A DNA stretch of 64,000 bases from Plazaster borealis (taxonomy: Eukaryota; Echinodermata; Asteroidea; Forcipulatida; Labidiasteridae), in NCBI GenBank assembly GCA_021014325.1, contig CM037473.1:1316501-1380500 (forward strand), in the 5' to 3' direction. Each line of letters begins with the position of its first letter. Positions within the stretch are counted from its first letter, which is position 1. The notes below the pieces were generated by a model. It had not been told where the DNA came from. It searched no databases and saw only the letters and a list, made by a program, of their open reading frames with translations. The translations under genes and the position numbers were made by a program. Positions 57,523 through 64,000 of this stretch are shown one piece after another.

Positions 57523-57829
57523 AATAATACTGAATTCTTATATAGCGCTTTACCACACCCGATGGGCGTATCAAAGCGCTCAGTACTTTTTCTTGCAAGG
57601 TATGCAGAGCTACGTTTTGAAGTATGAGACCTATTCCTTTGCATAGCACCATGTAATGGTTTACAAGGTGCTGTGGCGCAATATGCAGCCAATCACACCA
57701 GGAACACCGGGCGAACCCCTTCTCTATATGATAAGCGCACTGGGATCTTTTACGTGCAATACACAACACATGGGACCTACGGCTTTACGTCCCATCCGAG
57801 GGACGCAGCAATAATGGTTAAGTGTCTAG
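57523..57829 (-). mobile_element. 5'-truncated tRNA-Leu SINE
   Basis: The reverse complement matches the body of 19769-20169: GACACTTAACCATTA, GGATGGGACGTAAAGCC, CCCAGTGCGCTTATCAT, GGTGTTCCTGGTGTGATTGG, GCGCCACAGCACCTTGTAAA and the tail AGCGCTATATAAGAATTCAG. The tRNA-like head is missing, as expected for incomplete reverse transcription. Overlapping minus frames at 57297-57769 are by-products. Confidence 0.87.
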
Positions 57830-58446
57830 AATTATAAAAGGGTGTATGATAGCACCAACCTAATGGTAAACTCCACCACCTTCTCTTCTCTAAAACAGAT
57901 CTACATTAATATACTCGCTCCTTGGTGCATATAACTTGGTTTGGGTTCAGGTCAAATTATAGTACGGAATGAGTTGAGTTATCTCCTGATGAGATTACTG
58001 AATAACATAACCCCAGCAGTAATTGGCTCAATTGTTTCAGGTATTAAGCTGTCCTGAAACCATGTAACAAATTTGTTCCGAATGAAATAGGATATTCTAA
58101 GATCAGAAACTAACCGTTAGTCATCAGGAAATGAAGCAGTTTTTTATTTTTTTATTTTGTCCTTATTGCCGGACGGACGGTTGGACGTAATGACATCAGC
58201 CCCTGGATGTTGTTCATGGTGTGCAGGTGGAAGTAGTTCAGTTAAATTGGGACCCACAGCGATACGGTGATCAAAAACCAGTCAATTTGGGGCTGATTTA
58301 TGTGTTTTCTGAATCTGCAATACTTGAGTTGAATTGATTCAAATTCGAGAGATGTGTGCAGGTGGTTTGAACTTATTTTGTCCATGAGGGGGGGGGGGGG
58401 GGAGGTGGGGGATCTTCAATGTTGTATAATTGAAGGTGATGCTATA
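57830..58446. other. No gene recognised
   Basis: G-run at about 58387-58402; otherwise unremarkable. Confidence 0.45.
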
Positions 58447-58450
58447 TTAA

Positions 58451-58850
58451 AGGCAGGGTCATAGATTGGTTTTTGTCAACGTAATGCTGATTTCTAGTTA
58501 TGATTAATACACTGTCTACTGAGAAAACAGCAAAAAACTATGAAGGTATTTTTACCAGAATGTCAAATCCATCCACTTTTAACGAGGTGACAGTGAGCGG
58601 GTACCAACCGCATCTCTAGCCACAGCATTTGCGAACGAACACCAACCCTCAGAAATCTAAGAAAAGATTCATGCATGATTCGTTTCTCAGATTCAAATGT
58701 TTCTGGGTGAAAAATTATCCAAACCATATTACTTCAAAGGGAATCCTTTCTCAAAATAGTTAATACTATCAACAGCTGAAGTGCTCCTCACTAAGTAAGT
58801 TTTTATGGTAATAATATTTTTTGAGAATTTACCACTATATGATTCTACCT
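58451..58850 (+). mobile_element. TTAA MITE, GGTCATAGATTGG family, intact flanks
   Basis: A 400-bp element flanked by TTAA at 58447-58450 and 58851-58854. The left end AGGCAGGGTCATAGATTGGT and the right end, complement of AGGTAGAATCATATAGTGGT, are imperfect inverted repeats. It is closely similar to 8158-8597 throughout (ACTGTCTACT, GAGGTGACAG, GGGTACCAACCGCATCTCTA). Confidence 0.88.
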
Positions 58851-59043
58851 TTAAAGGGTTCATTGTGAATTAAATTTTAAAAATCTAATCGTAAGAGAAA
58901 ATGCCATTTTACCCTTAATACCGACCATTAACAGGCTTGGATTTACACCAAAAAAAAGAAGAAAATAGTAGTGTAGGAGAACTACTTAGGTCCATTTTGA
59001 TCCATCAATGAGACTGAAGGATTAAGCTAATCTAGGATTAGAC

Positions 59044-59318
59044 TAGTCTAGGATGTTGTTATTTTTGGTTTTACCCGTACACCGATGTGTGTAAAGCACT
59101 GTATACTCAGTACTTTCCCGAGTCCTGTGAAAAAAATCACAGGCATATTACTCGTGTGGGATTCGAACCCACGACCTTTGCCAATCTAGAGCAGATGTCG
59201 GGAACGGGAAAGTACTGAGTATACAGTGCTTTACACATATGGTGTACGGGTAAAAACCAAAATAACAATATTCTTTATCCCCGATGCAAATTTAACATCT
59301 ATTAAATAGTCTAGGATG
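59044..59318 (-). mobile_element. tRNA-derived SINE, uninterrupted copy
   Basis: Flanked by a perfect 12-bp duplication TAGTCTAGGATG (59044-59055 and 59307-59318). The 251-bp element has long inverted arms: TTTTACCCGTACACCGATGT, AAGCACTGTATACTCAGTAC and their complements at 59206-59268. The minus strand carries a box B region GTCGTGGGTTCGAATCCCAC; the box A part is shortened. It is the same family and strand as the SINE at 12278-13433, and shows what that copy looked like before its insertions. Confidence 0.86.
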
Positions 59319-62079
59319 GATAACTTTAAAAATAATGTACCTTCCATACCAAATGGAAGTCATTCCAAAGTTGTCAATCTTTGCTTGGATCCAAAGAATC
59401 CACAAACTGTTAGTGCAGGTTTATTTTTTTAAATCATCAAATCAAAAGATCGCAAGTAAGATTGGCATCTATATTTAAGCCCACAATCAACTCCCCCAAA
59501 AAACCTCTTGACCGGCAAAGTTAGGATAAACTGCCCTTGGTATAGAATAAGTAGCCCCTCCAGTGCTCTATACACAACACCACCTCTGAGTACAAGTACA
59601 TCCAAAAAAAAGAAAAAGGGATACGATTAATCATGAGGCTATAGCTGGGTAATAAAGTTGTCAGATAAGAGTGTGAATCAGCAGTTAGCTATCAGATAGC
59701 GTTGTTGACAGAACGGTGTCTGTGCTATGTTAATTCATTGTACAAGATTACTGTAAAAAAAATTGTAACAATAATAACGAGGGCTTGAATGTAATGTTTT
59801 GCCAAGTGAGGCTGGATTGTGTTTGTGTGTTTGTGGGATAAGGTGGGTGGGGGGAGGGTGATGACAAATTGTATCAGTTGAACTTCACCCTGGCTTATTT
59901 GGGTTGCCCCGAAACCATTTGTACTACTGCTGTTGTCCACAACTTACCATGACTGTATTTATTATTTTGAAACTCAGGAAATGAGACTGAAATCGGGGTG
60001 CATTTTCCAATTATGCATGAAGTGGGAATGTGGAATATGTATTACTTGATGAATGAAACCTTTCAATCGTCGTATCTAGGGTACCTTCTCCAATTTCTTT
60101 GAAGTTGGAAAATGGAAATCGGTTTGTCAGAGGAATGGATAAATACAATATTGTATTGCAGAAAAGTGAAAGATATGGGTCAGAAAATGTGCTTACTCAA
60201 ATAACGTGTGGGAGGCACTACAATATCGAAGGCTGGGGGCATGTATTTAAGGGCATCTTTCAATGAGGCTTTTAAAGGAGACAGTTTTGAGAGAAGATTG
60301 CTGTCTGCAAACCTTGACTTAATAGGAATTAAAACACCTTTACAAAACCAACCCATAAAAGTTGCAGCTAAGCAATTTTTCCCCCCATGTTTTTCTTTAT
60401 TGTGTAAGTTCGCCCCAAACGAGTGTAGAAGCCACTCTTGGTAAGAGGCTTCAAGAAGAAATCATTTACACTGGGTTCCGATATGCCCTGTGATGTCACG
60501 GCAAAACCAGCGGTGTGTACACGCTTCGTGTTTCGCATATGTTTAGTTTAGGAGTGGCGTCAGAGGTTAGATCGCCTTTCAATTATGCTACTTTTTTTTT
60601 ACGACACTCCTCAACCAAGTTTATGCAAAATGAGAAGTGCACGCAAACTGCCGGGCAGATTTAATTTAGGGTGGTTTGAACATAAATAAAGGGCACGGTG
60701 TATTAGACAAGGAGAAGCTACCAAAGGATCTGTGGCAGTTTGGCTTGTTTTTCATCAGGCATGATATTCTTTCATTTTAAATTTCTGATTTTTTTTTTTT
60801 TTTTTGCCCGCTGAAACTGAAGTCAGTAAGATCATTATTAAATGGCCTAAAAACCCTTGAAAGCCTATAGTTGTAGGGCAGCTCTTGTACTCAGTAAGTT
60901 TTCGATATAAATTCATTTTAGAAATGTCAGATATTATGCCAGACACCATGTTCTACCAATTAAACAACAGTTCAAAGAACGGCAAGTGATTCGTTTGGAT
61001 ATTGACACCAGGTGTCACTTGACTGTTTTCTGTAAATTATAGTGAAATCATTCAAAGTTTTATTTATTTGTTTTAATGTAAATGATCATCATATTTCTTG
61101 TAAACATGAAAGGGAAAGAAACATTACAGTGTTAAATTTAAAATGTTAAAATAGCATGTTTCAGATGGATATGATTGTGTGATTTTTGAGGTCTACTATG
61201 TAAGGACTGGAAAAAAGGTGATCACATAAATGAAGTAGGCCAAGGGTTTGACTATTGATAGCTTTCCTTTAACGCTTCAGTCGGCACGGAAACGTAAGTA
61301 TCCGGTGACCTAGGTGCTGACCTCACGCCATTTATCACTTGTAGAATGACAGGCTATGCCTAGATCTATGTCAATAATGAGGTGGTTGCTGGGTGCAGCG
61401 TGGAGTCTTCCCCATCGGTAGTTACTGTCAGCTTGTACAGTGTTTGTCCTCAAAGGGAACCACTCCAACTACATTGTAACCATCCAAAATAAACAAGTGT
61501 CGTTTGATGAACTTGGACTAGATCCATTGAGCGTTTTCCTATTGCGTTTGTAGCCGTCGTCGTCATCCTATAAGAATCAAGTATAGATCTTGCCTTGGGA
61601 GTCAGCTGCGTTCCACTTGGCCTGTGGTCAATAAATCCACATACTTCAGAGAAGAAGGGGGGAAAAAAACTACTGAAAGAAACTGCCTTGCACCTGGTCA
61701 TATTCCCTTCAGCATCAAAACGTGTCCTCTCTTTTTAAGGAGTGCCTCTTTTTTTCCCCCCACTAAGTAAGGAACGACTATGCATAGTGGATAAGTAGGT
61801 AAGTTTCTGGGTCACTTTTGTTTTGTTTTTGGAAAGGGGTCGGACATTCTTGTTTTAGGAGAGCACCTGTTTTGATTTGAATACATCTATTGTGCATGCT
61901 TATCTTGAACGGGCTTGTTGAAGATACATTAATTAAAAGTCTTGTCAACTTAAAGGGGAAGTATGACTACGGTGGATTGGGAATGTAGACAGGACCTCTT
62001 TGGGTACTAGTTCAGCATTGTTGGATGGAAATTCAGGAACTGGCCTGCAACAGGCCTGGAATTCCTGTTGCCCTGGTCT
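59319..62079. other. No gene recognised over 2.7 kb
   Basis: Simple tracts only: a T-run at about 60788-60805 and a GGGTGGGGGGAGGG tract near 59846-59858. The frames at 59725-59940 (-) and 61450-61701 (-) are unassigned. Confidence 0.4.
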
Positions 62080-62185
62080 TGGCCTTGGTGCCCCTTCAAA
62101 AGTTTCCCCATAGACTTTAAGATTTCCCAATGGAGGTGCCCTTCGTAAAATGAAAAATGGCCTTGCCCTCTGAATGAAATCAGGA
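62080..62185 (-). repeat. Interspersed repeat, GGTGCCCCTTC...CATAGACTTT family, copy 2
   Basis: Partner of 32585-32690: CTTGGTGCCCCTTCAA, CCCCATAGACTTTAAGATTT, CCCAATGGAGGTGCCCTTCG, AATGGCCTTGCCCTC. Confidence 0.7.
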
Positions 62186-62462
62186 CTGAAATCCATATCT
62201 TTATGATATCAATGATTGGGAAAGAGTGTTTATAATAATGTGTTAGCACTGCAGGTATTACTTGTTGGAGAAAAAAAAACATCTTAATGTGAGACTTGAG
62301 TTGTTTTTCTTGGTCTTGTGTTAGTCTGTACTCCTGTCTATCTATCTGTCTGTTTGACATGTTTTTCTTTCAACCCACCGCCACCCTATGCTCGCTTTAC
62401 AAAATTTCCTGGGAAAAAAATTGAACACTCAGTACTCACTAACCTCGGGTTATCTCGCTTAA

Positions 62463-62828
62463 AGGCATCGTACACGTTTGGTAATTTCTCAAAATATATA
62501 TTAGCATAAAAACTGACTTGGTGATGAGCAACAGGGAGCTGTTGATAGTATAAAACATTGTGAGAAACGACTCCCTCTGAAGTAACATAGTTTTTGAGAA
62601 AGAGGTATTTTCTCACTAAAATAATAAAAACTTCTTGCAAGAAGTTTTTATTATTCTATCTGAAAGCACAAATTTGTACAACAAGGGTGTTTTTTCTTTC
62701 ATCATTTTCTTGCAACTTCGATGACCAATTGAGCCCAAATTTCCACAGGCTTGTTATTTTATGCATATGTTGGCATACACAACGTGAGAACACTGGTCTT
62801 TGACAATTACCAAATGTGTACGATGCCT
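62463..62828 (+). mobile_element. TTAA MITE, AGGCATCGTACACGTTTGG, with 36-bp central palindrome
   Basis: A 366-bp element flanked by TTAA at 62459-62462 and 62829-62832. The ends AGGCATCGTACACGTTTGGT and the complement of AGGCATCGTACACATTTGGT pair almost fully. At its middle, 62620-62655 is a perfect 36-bp palindrome with half-site AATAATAAAAACTTCTTG. The rest follows the 52840 copy. Confidence 0.93.
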
Positions 62829-62832
62829 TTAA

Positions 62833-64000
62833 CCCTACTCCAAAGCCAGGGTATAGCTACTTCCCAGGAACTTGCCAGTCAGCATTTCAAATATAAAATA
62901 CAGATTGTTATGAGAGCTTCTGTGGTTCAGAAGTTATGATTTATTGAATAATAAACTTAGATTGATTGTATTTCGACACCTGATGGCGTCATCTTGACGT
63001 CACAACCACTTGATCATCTACATATTATAGTCTAATGACATGTTAAGTTTCAGGTTTGATGCAAGCTTCGCAACTATTCATTTGCTTGCGGACAAACGAC
63101 TTTGAGAAGAAGTAAAACTTTTAAAAAACAACGAACAGGTCAAGTAGTCCGGGGGAAATGAAACTTGTGTGAAAGGATCTTGTGAGTCGGACACCTTACA
63201 CTGAACTCACACACAAAAAGACATCGGCTAATCGGCCTATCACACGATCATGATCGCCTGACTGGGATGGATTCTATAGCAGCGTTAAAAAAGGGGTCAG
63301 CTGTACAATTTGTGGGGGATTTTGTTGACCATTCTTACTTCTCTGAATGGGAAATTCTTCTCTTGCGCTTCATTACGTAAATGCGTTTAAACCTTCAAGG
63401 GATTTGTCTTCTGGCTGTATTTACTTGACCTGTTCCCACTGATTGGGAGTCAAGTCGCATTTTCCAAAGTGGAATTTAAGTGCTTTTGAGCCGAGCTGAA
63501 AAGGAGAACAAAAGTACAGAGAGAGAGAAAAAAACAACAACTCCCCAACAGTCTAGTGTTATCTGTAAACTGAACCAATAAATAAAGGGCAACATGTAAA
63601 GTTAACATGACTTACTGTTCTTGTATTCCTAAATTATGTCAAGGTCTTAAGGTAAGAGATGCACCTACTTGTAGTTGGTTGGATCAAACAGTAGCTTCTT
63701 GCGCTTGAAATGTGGGTATTTTTGAAATTGAAAGGTTTTGGCCCAATTTTGTTTTGACGATTTTGTACATGCTCTCAATGTACACAGGCTGAGCCTAATT
63801 CCTAATCGTTTGTGTATTTACCTTTAATGATCTTTAAATATGTTTTGTATGGTAACTACCTCACATTAAATTAAGTGTTCAAATATAAATTAAAAGCCGT
63901 AATCCCATGAGGTCCCTTCCCTTTAAAGTTAATATCTTGGTTTTTATTACATGGTAGTGTAGGCACACGGTGCTACAGTACTTCGGACAGGCCTCAATGC
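62833..64000. other. No gene recognised
   Basis: Nothing supported to the end of the window. A short stretch at about 62908-63010 (GAGAGCTTCTGTGGTTCAGA onward) has the look of a conserved repeat, but there is no second copy in this window. Confidence 0.35.

Overview
The window is AT-rich animal genomic DNA, with introns or intergenic sequence rather than a compact genome. I find no protein-coding gene or exon that I can support with confidence, no rRNA gene and no intact tRNA gene. What is present is a dense set of interspersed repeats, several of them nested, four long tandem arrays, two broken non-LTR retrotransposon fragments and one 500-base assembly gap. Several repeat families look familiar from echinoderm genomes: a tRNA-Leu-headed SINE with a conserved body, hairpin-like miniature elements ending in GGGCCCAATTTCATAGAGCT, and a fold-back element whose centre reads GGCCATTTTGTGGAGTCAA. 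From these I infer a marine deuterostome, most likely a sea star or other echinoderm. This rests on recall of repeat families and not on a database search.

Layout. 0-12 kb: sparse miniature inverted-repeat elements (MITEs), a perfect 55-bp minisatellite (26 copies, 4.76-6.18 kb), a Penelope-like or ribozyme-like repeat at 6.3 kb, and two back-to-back TTAA elements at 7.9-8.6 kb. 12-13.4 kb: a multi-level nest in which a tRNA-derived SINE with a 16-bp target duplication carries an array of 18-bp palindromes and a TTAA MITE. 14-23 kb: three full or partial copies of one tRNA-related repeat, a nested fold-back MITE at 18.2-18.8 kb, a tRNA-Leu SINE at 19.8 kb, and a SINE whose tRNA-like head is tandemly amplified (21.8-22.4 kb). 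24-28 kb: an AC-rich 24-bp array and a 2.36-kb array of 37 units with a G-rich linker. 30-36 kb: the 3' end of a restriction-like-endonuclease retrotransposon, an unrecognised 167-codon open frame and more MITEs. 38-50 kb: large inverted-repeat elements, a hAT-like element nested in one of them, the assembly gap, and more MITEs. 51-64 kb: an APE-type retrotransposon endonuclease fragment, more TTAA MITEs, a SINE copy and short tandem duplications.

The recurring theme is transposons inside transposons. At least ten elements sit at TTAA sites (the target of piggyBac and Kolobok transposases), and three of them landed in a TTAA belonging to another repeat. No transposase gene is visible, so all of these are non-autonomous. 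Nothing here forms an operon, pathway or gene cluster; short open frames scattered through the window look like chance or repeat-derived frames.
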